Below are positions 12,001 to 23,388 of a DNA stretch of 64,000 nt, one piece after another. The notes under the pieces are model-generated. The model worked only from the letters and a program-made list of their open reading frames with translations. It did no database searches and was not told the DNA's origin. The stretch is from Plasmodiophora brassicae (taxonomy: Eukaryota; Endomyxa; Phytomyxea; Plasmodiophorida; Plasmodiophoridae), in contig JASFAU010000009.1 of assembly GCA_039704465.1 (NCBI GenBank), positions 62,001-126,000 of the forward strand, read 5' to 3'. Position 1 is the stretch's first letter. Each line of letters begins with the position of its first letter. Both the position numbers and the translations under genes were made by a program.

Positions 12001-12172
12001 AGGCAAAGTATCTCTAGGTGTATGGCTCCGAATCTGGCCGTCGGGTATCTCCTCAGCACACCCGACGCACGAGAAATACTGCAATAGGCGTCCCGCGAGG
12101 AGATATTCACCGGGACACGATCGAACCCGTCCCGGTCCGGTAAAATCGTGTGACTCTTCATTGGCGTTCGTC
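12001..12172 (+). promoter_or_regulatory. Upstream block of GH114 copy 5
   Basis: Nearly identical to 15131-15303 before copy 6: GGCAAAGTATCTCTAGGT, the core element CTCCGAATCTGGCCGTCGGG, GGAGATATTCACCGG and GTGACTCTTCATTGG just before the start codon. Likely promoter plus 5' leader (inference from conservation and position). Confidence 0.5.
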
Positions 12173-13747
12173 ATGGGCATCAAGGGTGCATTGGCTTTCG
12201 CGGCAGCCGCTCTGTTCGGGGCGGCCCTCATCGATGCGACCTGGACGCCACCACAGATTGGCATGGGCTGGCAGGCACGTGCACTGCATGCCGGCAACGT
12301 CCGAATCGGGACTGACAAGGCGGTGTGGCCGCTCAGTGGGTGTTGACATTTAGCAAGGTCCCGAATGTGGCAACGCCGAACGTCCCCGTTTGGGACATCG
12401 ACCCGGAACAGCTGAACTCTGCGAGTGACATTGCCACGCTGATGGGCGCGTTGAAGGATCACAATCGATACGTCATCTGCTACGTCAACGGTATCGTCGT
12501 CCGCCCCCGTTGCCCTTCAACATGTCCATTCTGACACGATCTCGACAGTGGGATCGTTGGATACGGGGGCGAACGACGCCGGTTCGTTCCCCAAGAGCAT
12601 CATTGGCAATGCGTATCCCGATTGGCCTGGAGAGTACTTCCTGGACATCCGCAGCAGTGTGACCCGATCGCTGATCAAGGCCCGATTCGAACGCATGGCC
12701 TCGTACGGGTGCGACGGCATCGAGCCCGACAACCTGGACACGTACACGGAAAAGACGTTCGCCCCGAACAAGCCGGATCTGACGCTTACCGACGCCCTCG
12801 ACTACATGAACTGGATCTCCACGACGGTGCACGACCTGGGCATGGCCATCGGCCTGAAGAACGGCGGCGACCTGGTCAAGGCCCACGACCTGGCCTCCGT
12901 ATTCGACTTTGCCATCGTCGAGTCCTGCGCGGAATTCTCCGGCGACTGTGCTGAGTATGCCCCGTTCATCCAGGCGGGCAAGCCCGTGTTCGCCGCCGAG
13001 TACACGACCAAAGGCGACGGTGGGTGTCCTGTCATCAAGTCTGCCGACAGTGCTTGTGCCGCGACGAACGCCGCCAATTTCGAGGGCATCATCAAGACCT
13101 GTGACCTGGGCGCCGAGTGGAAAGGCTGCCAGACGTACGACGACAACGGGTACCGGGCAGGAGCGACCGCTGCTCCCCAAATGTCCCCGTCTCCGACCCC
13201 ATCGCCTGCACCGGCCAACTCTCCAACACCGCGTCCCTCACCAACCCCAGCGCCAACGAACTCTCCAGCACCGCGCCCCTCACCAACGCCGACGCCAACG
13301 GATTCTCCAACACCTCGCCCGACGCCTGCTCCGACGCCTGCTCCCACGCCACGGCCGACGCCTGCTCCCACGCCACGGCCGACGCCTTCGCCAACGCCAC
13401 GGCCGACGCCTTCGCCAACGCCGGTTGCAGGACAGGGTCCAGGTCCAGCGCCAACACCGGCGTATCGCCCGAACATGTCTTCTCGTCTAGTACGACGTCC
13501 TTCAACCAAGTCGTCGACGTGGAGCCGCCGTTTCGCGACGTCGAGCCGCGACCAGGCCGCCACCCTGTCCAGCGGTTCGAACAACAGCGGTGCGTTGGCG
13601 GGATCGTCTACCACCATCATGACTGCTGCTGTTGGTGCCGTCATCGGGATCATCGGCACCATGCTCGCGTTTCAGGTCTGGATCCGGCGCAGGGACGCTC
13701 GGGCCAAGCAGACCCTGTACAACACGGCTCAGCTCGCGGCCGTCTGA
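12173..13747 (+). CDS. GH114 glycosidase-like, membrane-anchored (array copy 5)
   Basis: Exons 12173-12274, 12337-12490, 12549-13747; 484 residues. Intron 1 starts GCACGT (a GC-AG intron) at exactly the position of the GT-AG intron in copies 2-4; phase 0 and the join GMGWQ-WVLTF leave no good GT alternative. Core motifs EPDNLDTY and AAEYTTK. The linker has [12 protein letters not shown] and PAPTPRPTP units. Tail [19 protein letters not shown], helix, [16 protein letters not shown] at 13828. Pairs with copy 6 in exons 1-2, introns and upstream block. Confidence 0.87.
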
Positions 13748-15130
13748 GTTGCTACGCCACTTGCTGATATCGAATCTCATCTCCTCCGCTGCTTCCTCTG
13801 TTTTCGTTTTCTTCTTTGGACTTTGCGAATAAACCGCAATGCTACACTGTGATGGAATGTCCTACCTCGGACGACAGCTCTACTTTCTATCAATACGCTC
13901 GCGCTGCAAGCGGGATTTCCCAACGGTAGAGTCTGGGATGCAAGCACCTGGAATTTGCCCACGTTTCGCCCAAACGCGTCGCAGGGCACCCCATTTGGGA
14001 ATCAGCGCCCAGAGAGACTGGCGCACACTACTACGTCGAATTAAGACCCGTAGACGTTAGCCCGATGCACTCGGCATGCAGGTCGAAATACCTGACCGAT
14101 TTGGGGGAGAGGGGGATGGCAGTCGACGTCCAATACCACCACCTTTAGCGCCCGCCGTGAGCTGTGTCCGCCATCGTAACGAAAACGGTGAAGGCCGCTG
14201 TAAACGGAATCGTGCACGTCGCTAACAGTTTACCTGCGGACGCGATTGCACTCCTGATGGCATGTTTCAGTTCAAGTGTTCCTGCGCCCAGGTGTTCTGT
14301 GCAGGCCGCGCCAGGCAGGTTAAGTGCGTACGTGCCAGCAGAGTACAGCGCGATAATGCTCGGACGACTGTTTCGCGTGAGCTGAGCTTCAAAGCCTGTA
14401 TGGAATGACGCGGCAAGCAGTAATAGGTATCATTGGATATCGCCCAGGCAACACCCTATTGAAACGGGAACGTGGCTCGTACCACAGCGTACTGGCATGG
14501 CCTGAGCAGGCTGGCGCACCCGACTGCCATAATAACGATGGGACATTCATGGTCGAACACAATAGATTGCCTGTTCCTGGTTCCTCGTTGCTAGCATGGC
14601 CAGAGCCGGATCCCCAATTGGCGGGCGCCCTGCTTGGTACTGGTTGTTACAGCAGTTGACGAGGATCAACAGTTGGCGACAAACGTGCTGGCTAGGCTTG
14701 CTGTTCTGGGATGTCGCATACTTTCTGTTCGACGAACGATGCCCTGAGTGCATAGAAACCGCTGCCAATACTTACGTCGGCCCCATTTGCTGATCTGTGC
14801 TCTCGCTTTTAAATCATCCGACTCCCTTGCCGTGTAATGTAGGCTGACCCTGCGCTCCTGACCAGATCTCGACGGTCGGGTCGTATATAACGACGCCCTG
14901 TCTGGAAACGTCCTGCGTATAGACGGATGCGTACATATGAAACGTCACAGCCACCAGCGATTGGTCCTTCACGTGCGGGGAGGGCAGCCTTCCGCGCAGT
15001 CTGCTGCAAAGCATGGGTTCACGATGCCAATTCCCAGGGTGGAGTCGTTCTGGGTACACCGCTCCTGGCGGATGGTTCGCAGATGCGTCCGAACTTCCGC
15101 GTGTTCGCGTGTGTGTCCGCGTTCACTGCA
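13748..15130. other. Long intergenic spacer between GH114 copies 5 and 6
   Basis: AATAAA at 13828-13833 belongs to copy 5. The region 13844-14460 is a diverged duplicate of 11331-11600. No open frame with consistent codon use or family signature was found in about 1.3 kb. Confidence 0.5.
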
Positions 15131-15303
15131 GGCAAAGTATCTCTAGGTATATGGCTCCGAATCTGGCCTTCGGGTATCTCCTCAGCACACCCGTCGCATG
15201 AGAAATACTGCAATAGGCGTCCCGCGTGGAGATATTCACCGGAGCACGATCGAAGCCGGCGTCCCGGTCCGGTAAATCTTGTGACTCTTCATTGGCTTTC
15301 GTC
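15131..15303 (+). promoter_or_regulatory. Upstream block of GH114 copy 6
   Basis: Duplicate of 12001-12172, including the CTCCGAATCTGGCCTTCGGG core and the GTGACTCTTCATTGG leader. Inferred promoter. Confidence 0.5.
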
Positions 15304-16579
15304 ATGGGCATCAAGGGTGTATTGGCTTTCGTGGCAGCCGTCCTGTACGGGGCGGCCCTCATCGATGCGACCTGGACGCCACCACAGATTGGCATGGGCT
15401 GGCAGGCACGTGCACTGTATGCCGGCACCGTGCGAGTCGGGACTGACAAGGCTGTGTGTCCGCTCAGTGGGTGCTGTCGTTCAACAAGATCCCGAATGTG
15501 GCAACGCCGAACGTCCCCGTTTGGGACATCGACCCGGAACAGCTGACCTCTGCGAGTGACATTGCCACGCTGATGAGCGCGTTGAAGGCTCACAATCGAT
15601 ACGTCATCTGCTACGTCAACGGTATCGTCGTCCGCGGTGCCCTTCACTACGATCATCTGACACGGTATCGACAGTGGGATCGTTGGATACGGGGGCGAAC
15701 GACGCCGGCTCGTTCCCAAAGAGCATCATTGGCAATGCATATCCCGATTGGCCCGGAGAGTACTTCCTGGACATCCGCAGCAGTGTGACCCGATCGCTGA
15801 TCAAGGCCCGATTCCAGCGCATGGCCTCGTACGGGTGCGACGGCATCGAGCCCGACAACCTGGACACGTACACGGAGAAGACGTTCGCCCCGGCCAAGCC
15901 GGATCTGACGCTTACCGACGCCCTCGACTACATGACCTGGATCTCCACGACGGTGCACGACCTGGGCATGGCCATTGGCCTGAAGAACGGCGGCGACCTG
16001 GTCGAGGCCCACAACCTGGCCTCCGTATTCGACTTTGCCATCGTCGAGTCCTGCGCCGAATTCTCGGGCGACTGTGCTGAGTATGCCCCGTTCATCCAGG
16101 CGGGCAAGCCCGTGTTCGCCGCCGAGTACACCACCGCAGGGTCGGGTGGGTGTCCTGTCATCAAGTCTGCCACCTCCTCCTGTGCCGCGACAAACGCGCA
16201 GGATTTCGAGGGCATCGTCAAGACCTGCGACCTGGGCACCGAGTGGAAAGGCTGCCAGACGTACGACAGCAACGGGTACCGAACCAGCGCCCATGCCCAG
16301 ATATCGCCGTCGCCAACGCCTCTCCGCCAGCCCCCATCGAAGACGTCGTCCTGGGGTCGTCGGGTCGCGACGACGAACGGCGAGCATGTACGCGTCCAGT
16401 CTGGCGGTTCACCGGTCAGCGGCGCGCTGGCGGGACCAACAGTACAGATCGTGGGGGCGGCGGTCGGTCTGGTCTTGGGCGTCGTCGGCACCGTGCTGGC
16501 CATGCAGGTCTGGATCAGGCGCAGGGACGCTCGTGCCAAGCCGCCTTCGTTCTACACTGTCCAGCTTCCGGCCGTCTGA
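15304..16579 (+). CDS. GH114 glycosidase-like, membrane-anchored, linker almost absent (array copy 6)
   Basis: Exons 15304-15405, 15468-15621, 15675-16579; 386 residues, the shortest. Intron 1 is GC-AG like copies 1 and 5. The glycosidase core is intact ([16 protein letters not shown]), but the Pro-rich linker is only about 20 residues (around ISPSPTPLRQPP). The tail has SSWGRRVATTNGEHVRVQS, a membrane helix (VGLVLGVVGTVLAMQV) and [10 protein letters not shown]. In this copy the catalytic domain would sit close to the membrane. Confidence 0.87.
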
Positions 16580-16792
16580 GCGACTTGCTCCCCCCGACGT
16601 CTTCCTCCTTCGTCTTCTTCGTTGGGTTCCGATCAATACACCCCTGGTCCGGTTGTTCGGCTGTTCGGCCAACTCGTGCCGAACGCGCCCACCGCACCGC
16701 CCAGTATCCCGTTGCGATTCGCCAACGCCACACGACACAATCGGCGCGCGCGTGCCCTTCGACCGTTGCTGGCCTGCTGACACGCTGACCGC

Positions 16793-18231
16793 ATGGGGAT
16801 CTGCAACAGCAAGCAACCGGCGGCGGCGGACGACGCCCCGGCGGTCGCCGCCACGAACAGGAGCGACGAGCACCCGCGTGCGGCACCTGGCGTCAAGCCG
16901 GCGCCGGCGGCCGGGGGACCCGTCTCCCCGTCATCGGCGAACGCGCCCCACGAGGGCAAGGTCGATGGCGCCCGCGACGCTGTGAAGGCGAAGGGCGACG
17001 GCGCCGAGGCGGGGCCGCTGACGAAGGCGGGGACGGCGACGCCCATCTCCGTCATGGACATCCGCATCGACGCGCACGCGTCGCCGGCCGTCGCCGCCGT
17101 TCCCGATGGCGCCAGCGTGCTGCTGACGACGCGATCGACGCCGCCGCCGGCGCTGACGCTGGAGAGGCGCCGCGTCGACGAGCGGTACGAGATCGGGCGG
17201 GAGCTCGGGCGCGGGTGCTTCGGCGTCGTGTACGTCTGCAGGGAGAAGTCGACCGGGCAGGAGTGGGCCCTGAAGATGCTGTCCAAGTCGGCGCTGAAGA
17301 ACGCGGCCACCGTCCACGACGAGGTCCGCCAGCTGAGGACGGTCGGCGCCCACCCGAACGTCGTCCAGCTGCACGACTTCTTCGAGGACCCCAGCGGCGC
17401 CTACTACATCGTCATGGAGTACTGCAAGGGCGGCGACCTGTTCACCCGGATCGTCAACCAGGGCAGCTATTCGGAGGCGACCGCCTCCCACCTGCTCCGA
17501 CAGCTGGCGTCCGCCATCCAGCACATGCACCGGAACAAGATTGCACACAGGTCGGTGCGGGCGGGTGCGGGAGGGGTGCGTCCCTCGGCGACTGAGACTC
17601 GCCCCGCAGGGACCTGAAACCAGAGAACCTGCTGCTGATGGCCAAGGACCCGGACTCGCCGCTCAAGGTCGTCGACTTTGGCCTGTCCAAGTTCGTGAAC
17701 AGCCCGCAGGGCATGATGAGCACGGTGATCGGCACGTGGGCGTACTGCGCCCCGGAGGTGTTCAGCCGCCGCCCGTACACGGAGAAGGTCGACAACTGGG
17801 CGCTCGGCGTCCTCATGTTCATCATGCTCGCCGGATACCATCGTAGGGCGCGCGGGTGCTGCTCGTCGACGCCCTTGGCTGACACCGTTGCGCCTTCGTG
17901 CAGCGTTCGACGTGTACGGCGACACGCCCGAGCCGGTCCTGATCGACAACATTTGCAAGGGCAAGTACGACTTCCAGCAGCCCGAGTGGAGGACAATCTC
18001 GAAGGAAGGTACGTTCGTCGGCAGCGTTCCGTCTGGCCGGCGAGGCTGACAGCAGCGTGTGCTGTCCCAGCCAAGGAGACGATCGTGCAGCTGCTGCAGA
18101 ACGACCCGAACAAGCGGATGAGCCTGGAGGCGTTCCTGGCCAACGACTGGGTCCAGGGCAAGACCGCCTCCACCTGCCTGCTGGCATCGTCCCAGAAACG
18201 CCTCCAGATGCACATCTCCGCCAAGAAGTGA
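16793..18231 (+). CDS. CaM-kinase-like Ser/Thr protein kinase with N-terminal acylation motif
   Basis: Exons 16793-17550, 17610-17842, 17904-18008, 18071-18231; 418 residues. Starts MGICNSK, a typical N-myristoylation signal (Gly2) with an adjacent Cys4 for palmitoylation, so membrane attachment is likely. Residues 10-125 are low-complexity. Kinase domain about 131-390: Gly-loop GRGCFGVV, WALKML (Lys161), IAHRDLKPENLLL, DFGLSKF, GTWAYCAPEVF. The RDL is assembled across intron 1. The closest group is CAMK/CDPK by the DFGLSK and GTxxYCAPE motifs. No EF hands follow, so it is not a canonical CDPK; a calmodulin-binding tail cannot be judged by eye. It converges on the SLC12 gene, 62 bp apart. Confidence 0.85.
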
Positions 18232-18293
18232 GCCGAGGGGCGGCGGACAGGACTTATGGCTCGTTCTTATATAGACGGGTTCGGGCATATCGT

Positions 18294-21200
18294 TTACGCT
18301 CTTAGGGTCAGCACGTTCTCCTGGTTGCCTCGCACGAAGACGACGGGCGCCGGCACGCCCGCCACGATCGCATCGAGCCACTGCGCGATCTGTTGCTCGG
18401 TGAACAGCAGGCGGCGCGGGTACGGCAGCGTGACGAACACGACGGCGGCGTCGGCCGACTCGCTGCGAATGCACTCGCCCAGGCGCAGGTACCGGGCCAT
18501 CTTGACGCGGTGCTGCAGGTCAGCGATGCCCGGGAAGGCGTCCCAGGACGCGTCCGGCGGCGGCTCGTCCAGGTCGATGTGGTGGACGGCCTTCACGTCG
18601 ATGCGGAACTGTTTCACCAGGCGCACCATGTCGGCGTCGTGGCAGCGGAATCGCGACCCGTGCAGGAACAGGCGCAGGGAGCAGCCGGACGAGGCCCACC
18701 GAGGGTGCCGCATCAGCAGGTAGGGCAGGAGCAGGGTCAGGCCGCCCGTATCCACCAGCCAGTACCTGTCGCACACACATCCCCCAGCATCAGCATGCGG
18801 CGCGGCGCGCGCCTGCAGGGCAAACGTGATCGGTTACACGTCGATGGTCGCGTTCGCGCGAGGCTGGCTCGGGACGGCGCCTCGGAGCAGGCAGACGCAG
18901 TACTTCATACGCAGGGCGCTCCAGACCTGATCGACCAGGGCGGGGGACGCCTCCGGGCAACGCGACACGAGGCCGGGGCCGCCCTGCATCAGGAGGACGT
19001 TCGGGCGGATCGACCCGACGCCCGACGTTTGCAACAGGGTGCGGAACCCGGACAGGTAGTCGGGCGCGACGATCCGGTCGACGCAGGCGTTGAGCGGGCG
19101 CCGCGCCGCCTGCTGGCACACGGTGACGCCCTCCATGGACGTCGACGACGACTCGGACGGCGGCTCCAGGACGATCAGTGCACGAGGATGGTGGTGCGGC
19201 GCAGGTGGCGCGGGCGTCGCCACGTTCCCGGTGCCGCCCGCCAGCATCATCCGAAGCGAACCGTCACGGCTGGCTCCGGACACGTAATCTTCGAACGCGC
19301 CCTGGCGCCATCACCGTCCGATGTCAGACGATTGCCGACGCACACACACAGAGAGCGGCTTGCCGACCTGGACGACTTCGCCGACGAAGACGAGACCGCG
19401 GCCGGCGCGCATCAGATCCGCAAAGTGCAGGAGCGCGTCGGCGGATGACGACGACGACGACGAGTCGGTGACGATGAGGAACGACGGGCGGAAGTTCTTG
19501 GCGTACGACGGCGCGTTCTGCAGGTCCAGGATGCCCTTCGTCGTCGACAGGTACAGGCGCGAGTGCCGGTAGTCGCCCCAGCCGACCTTGGGCGCCCGGT
19601 GCGACACGATCCGGAAGATGACCATGCAGACGAGCGTGATCGCCAGCGCCGACTTCCAGCACAGCGCGAACATCAGCACGACGCAGGACACGGCGCCGGC
19701 CAGCGACAGCAGCGGGTGGTAGTAGCGCCACGAGGGGCGCCACCCCGGCGAGTGGCTCTTGCTGGCCACGAAGACGGCAACGTTGACGAGCGTGCGGTTG
19801 GCCAGGAAGAAGTTCGTGATCCACGGCGCCTATGCGACACCGTCGGGTCAGGGACCCCGGTCGCCAGCGGCAGAAACGAGGACGCGGCACCCACCAACAG
19901 GTTGATCTCGCCGATCATGATGAAGAACAGGGCGACGATGAACGACAGCAGGTAGCCGCGAATCGGCTCGTTGTCGGAGGCGCGCCCTCGCGCAAAGTAC
20001 GACAGGTACGGGAACAGGCCGTCGTCGCAGACGGCCTTCAGGATACGCGGCGCCACGATGATCGACGCGACGGCGCTGGAGAACGTCGAGCACAGGATGC
20101 CGAAGAACACGAGCCACTTCCAGGGCGCCACGTCCACCATGACGTAAAAGTTATGGTACAGGCCGCGCGTGTCGTCGGGCGCAAGCCGTTCGACGGTGGC
20201 GCCCAGGATACAGATGACGGCGGCGTAGACGACCGTGCTCATCGTTATCGACCAGAGCGTCCCATGCGGGATGTTGACCTGCGGGTTCTTCAGGTCGCCC
20301 GACATTGACGCGCCGGCCATCATGCCGGTCTGGGGAGACGCTGTCAGGCACACACATTCGACGGGGGGCCGACAATGCGCACTGGACCGACCATCGCCGG
20401 GAAGAAGACGGAGAATACGGTCAGCAACGATTCGCCGGATTCGTACTGCGCGTGCCAGTTCTTGGAGAACGTCTTGGCCGAGTACCCGGTGAAGGCAATG
20501 GCCGGGTTCGGCGCCGTCGTGAACGTGCCGATCACGAAGAACACGAGCGTGACGACGATGATGACCAGAAGCCAGATGTCGAACTTGACCATGTAGTCGA
20601 CGCCGAACATGCACAGGAGCAGGACCGTGCAGAGCACAATCGCGCCCAGCATGCGAATCTGACTCAGGTCGTCGACCGGGAGACGGACGCCCACGTCGTG
20701 GAGAAGGCGCTGGAGCGTCTCGGCACCTGGACGACGCGACGTTAGACGCGCCAGACGTCCCATAGCCAGCTCATGGCGGCCTTACATCCGACAGAGTACA
20801 GCGCGACGCTAACCGAGTTCGCGAACGAAAACACGATGCCGATCGACGCGCCCCATGCCGGCCCGAGCGTCCTGGCGACCAGCGTATATGTACCACCGGC
20901 GCCTGCCCCGCATGTCGTCAGTGACAATGGCAGCGTGCGCTTTACAGACAGCCGGATTACCAATGTCGCCGTTGGTACAGATGGCACTTAATGAGAGCGC
21001 CGTGATGAGCGTCGTCACGAAGGCGACGCCAACGATGATCAGCGACCCCGACACACCTGCATTGGCGACAATCCATCCCATGCGGACGAACAGCATGACA
21101 CCCCATATAGTCAGCAGGCAATGCACCTAGGAAGCCAGACGCCATCGATCAGCAAGCTAGGGGCACCAGTCCGTTGTTCGTGCGCCAGCTTACAACAACG

Positions 21201-21484
21201 CCATCAATAGTGCCGAATCGTCGCTGCGACTTCTGCTTAGCGAGTAACTCTTGACTGGCGTGTAGCGAATCCGTATCGCCGCGGGTGCGCATGGCGCCCA
21301 GCTCAATGGTCTGATGCGACGGGCGCACGTTCCAGACGCTGTGCAGGTAATTGTCGCTGGCGGGCGGCCCTTCCACGGTCTGGTAATTGGCCAGCGTCAC
21401 CGGCATGGAGGCGGACAATGCCGCCTCCTCCTCCACTATTTCCACCTCATCCTCCTCCCGGCTGTCCCTGACGGCATTCGACAT
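18294..21484 (-). CDS. SLC12A: Cation-chloride cotransporter, Na-K-Cl (NKCC)-like
   Basis: Eight exons on the minus strand: 21484-21194, 21126-20961, 20902-20786, 20726-20392, 20329-19895, 19829-19368, 19301-18838, 18765-18294; 913 residues. Electroneutral import of Cl- with Na+ and/or K+. Signatures: RRFGTIDGVV joined to VHCLLTIWGVMLF (TM1, NKCC style rather than KCC), AGGTYTLVARTLGPAWG, GASMSGDLKNPQ, TNFFLANRTLVNVAVF, SHSPGWRPSWRYYHP, KNFRPSFLIVT, then the cytoplasmic SLC12 C-domain ending WLVDTGGLTLLLPYLL and VVFVRGNQENVLTLRA. A Ser run (SSSSSSSAD) interrupts the start of the C-domain. The start at 21484 (MSNAVRDS) was chosen over an upstream frame with poor composition. Na/K selectivity is inferred. 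Confidence 0.9.
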
Positions 21485-22193
21485 CGACGTTCCGATTCGG
21501 GCGGTCGAGTGCGGTGCCCCGCACGAACCACGCACGCAAGAGCTGCACCCGGCCGTGGCGCAGTCCGCCGTCCGCAACCGATTATAGCCGTCCACACGAT
21601 CTATTATTGTCGACGAAGCTATCACCGAAGACAGGGGATGCGGTTGCACGCGGAACTCCGCGAAAATCAACGAAGTCTTGCACAACTAGAGAATATGACC
21701 TGTCGGCATGAAGGACATTATTCAATGGCATGCGGCCTGTGGGAACGACGGGGCACCAATGCTTCGGGGCGAGCCATGTCGCGCGGGTACACATCATCAG
21801 CAAGGCTATCGCCGGCGCCTCATGACTCTTCTTCATCCGCGGGAACTGGCCGGACGCGGTTTCAAGGACGACATCAGACCTTGAACATTCGCCGTAACTT
21901 GCATTGACATGTGATACGTATCTGCGAACAAGGACACCTCATGGCCATGATCATTGGCTACAACGACGTTCTGGAGACGGAGGCCAGAGGATGCCGCACA
22001 GGAGGTGCTCACACCACTGACAATGAACTGCTACGGCACGGACAGGACGGTACGTGTGTACGACCGTTCCAATGCGAACGTTCTGCGACCGTGGCAGAGC
22101 ATCGTGGCCGGTAGGTACCTATCACGGTGGCGTCGTTAAGTGGGGATTGGCGAAGACCGTGACGGAGTCCGTCGCGGACTTGCCGTCCTCGTC
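21485..22193. other. Divergent intergenic region between SLC12 and OSGEP
   Basis: The two genes are head to head, so both promoters should lie here. A short WD-repeat-like peptide frame (DRTVRVYDRSN, plus strand, around 22035-22080) is seen but has no start, splice partner or continuation; I regard it as a relic or chance. Confidence 0.45.
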
Positions 22194-23388
22194 ATGTATG
22201 TCATCGGCCTGGAAGGGTCGGCAAACAAGCTCGGTGTCGGCATTGTAGACGAACACGGCAAGATCTATGCCAACGTGCGTCACACGTTCATAACGCCGCC
22301 CGGTACAGGGTTCCTGCCTCGGGAGACCGCTCAACACCATCAGCAATGGGCGATACCACTGGTGAAGCAGGCGCTGGAACAGGCCGGCCTGCGGCCCGAC
22401 CAGATTGACCTGTTAGCGTACACAAAAGGCCCAGGCATGGGAGCGCCCTTGCAGGCCGTTGCGGTTGTCGTACGCGTTTTGTCCCAGATCTGGAAGAAGC
22501 CGATCATTGCGGTGAACCACTGCATTGGGCACATCGAGATGGGGCGATGTGTAACTGGTGCCGATAACCCGGCCGTGCTCTATGTGTCAGGCGGGAACAC
22601 CCAGATCATATCGTACTCGGCTGGACGGTACCGGATCTTTGGCGAAACCATCGACATCGCCGTCGGCAATTGCTTGGATCGATTCGCGCGCGAAATTGGC
22701 CTCTCGAATGATCCTTCGCCCGGGTACAATATCGAGTTGCTGGCGCGCCAAGGCGGCGCCAAACTCATTGAATTGCCCTACATTGTGAAGGGCATGGACG
22801 TCAGCTTCGCCGGCCTGCTCACGTTTATTCAGGTCTGCGTCCTGCAGAGTTTACTGGATCGGCATTCTGGCGGCTTACGACCGTTCGCTGTGTAGGGCAC
22901 GGCGAAGACGATGCTGAAGGCTGGCGAGTGCACGAAAGCCGATTTGTGCTACTCGCTGCAGGAGACGATCTTCGCGATGCTGGTCGAAGTTACCGAACGG
23001 GCAATGGCGCATTGCGGGCACGACAGCGTCCTGATCGTCGGCGGCGTTGGGTGCAACCAGCGGCTGCAGCAGATGATGGGCGATATGTGCAAGCAACGGG
23101 GTGCTACGGTCTGCACCATTGATGACAGGTGGGCGTGTATTGCATGCAGCACATGTGTCGTACTAGCAGCGTTGTCCTGAGTGCGGCGTCTGCGAACAGG
23201 TACGCCATCGATAACGGCGCCATGATTGCGCATGCCGGTTGCCTGATGTACCGAGCCGGGTTGAGCACGCCGTTGGACGAGACGACGACGACGCAGCGCT
23301 TTCGAACAGGTACTCGCGCGTCCTCCATCACAGGATCCCCCGCCTAATCCCTGTGGCAGATGAAGTTGATGTCATATGGCGAACATAG
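22194..23388 (+). CDS. OSGEP: tRNA N6-threonylcarbamoyladenosine transferase, KEOPS subunit
   Basis: Exons 22194-22832, 22896-23128, 23200-23309, 23360-23388; 336 residues, matching the usual length of about 335. Catalyses transfer of threonylcarbamoyl to A37 of ANN-decoding tRNAs within KEOPS. Near-complete family conservation: [53 protein letters not shown] (the two metal-binding His), [89 protein letters not shown]. The last exon is only 29 bp and gives the conserved C-terminus DEVDVIWRT. Confidence 0.95.

Noticed and set aside
19830..19855. A 26-bp intron in the SLC12 gene
   Set aside because: Moving the donor 39 bp upstream (19894) gives a 65-bp intron, removes an unconserved insertion and restores EINLL-APWITNFF of the family.
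21954..22139. WD40-like peptide (DRTVRVYDRSN) between SLC12 and OSGEP
   Set aside because: A single short match without other repeats, start codon context or splice partners; too little to call a gene.
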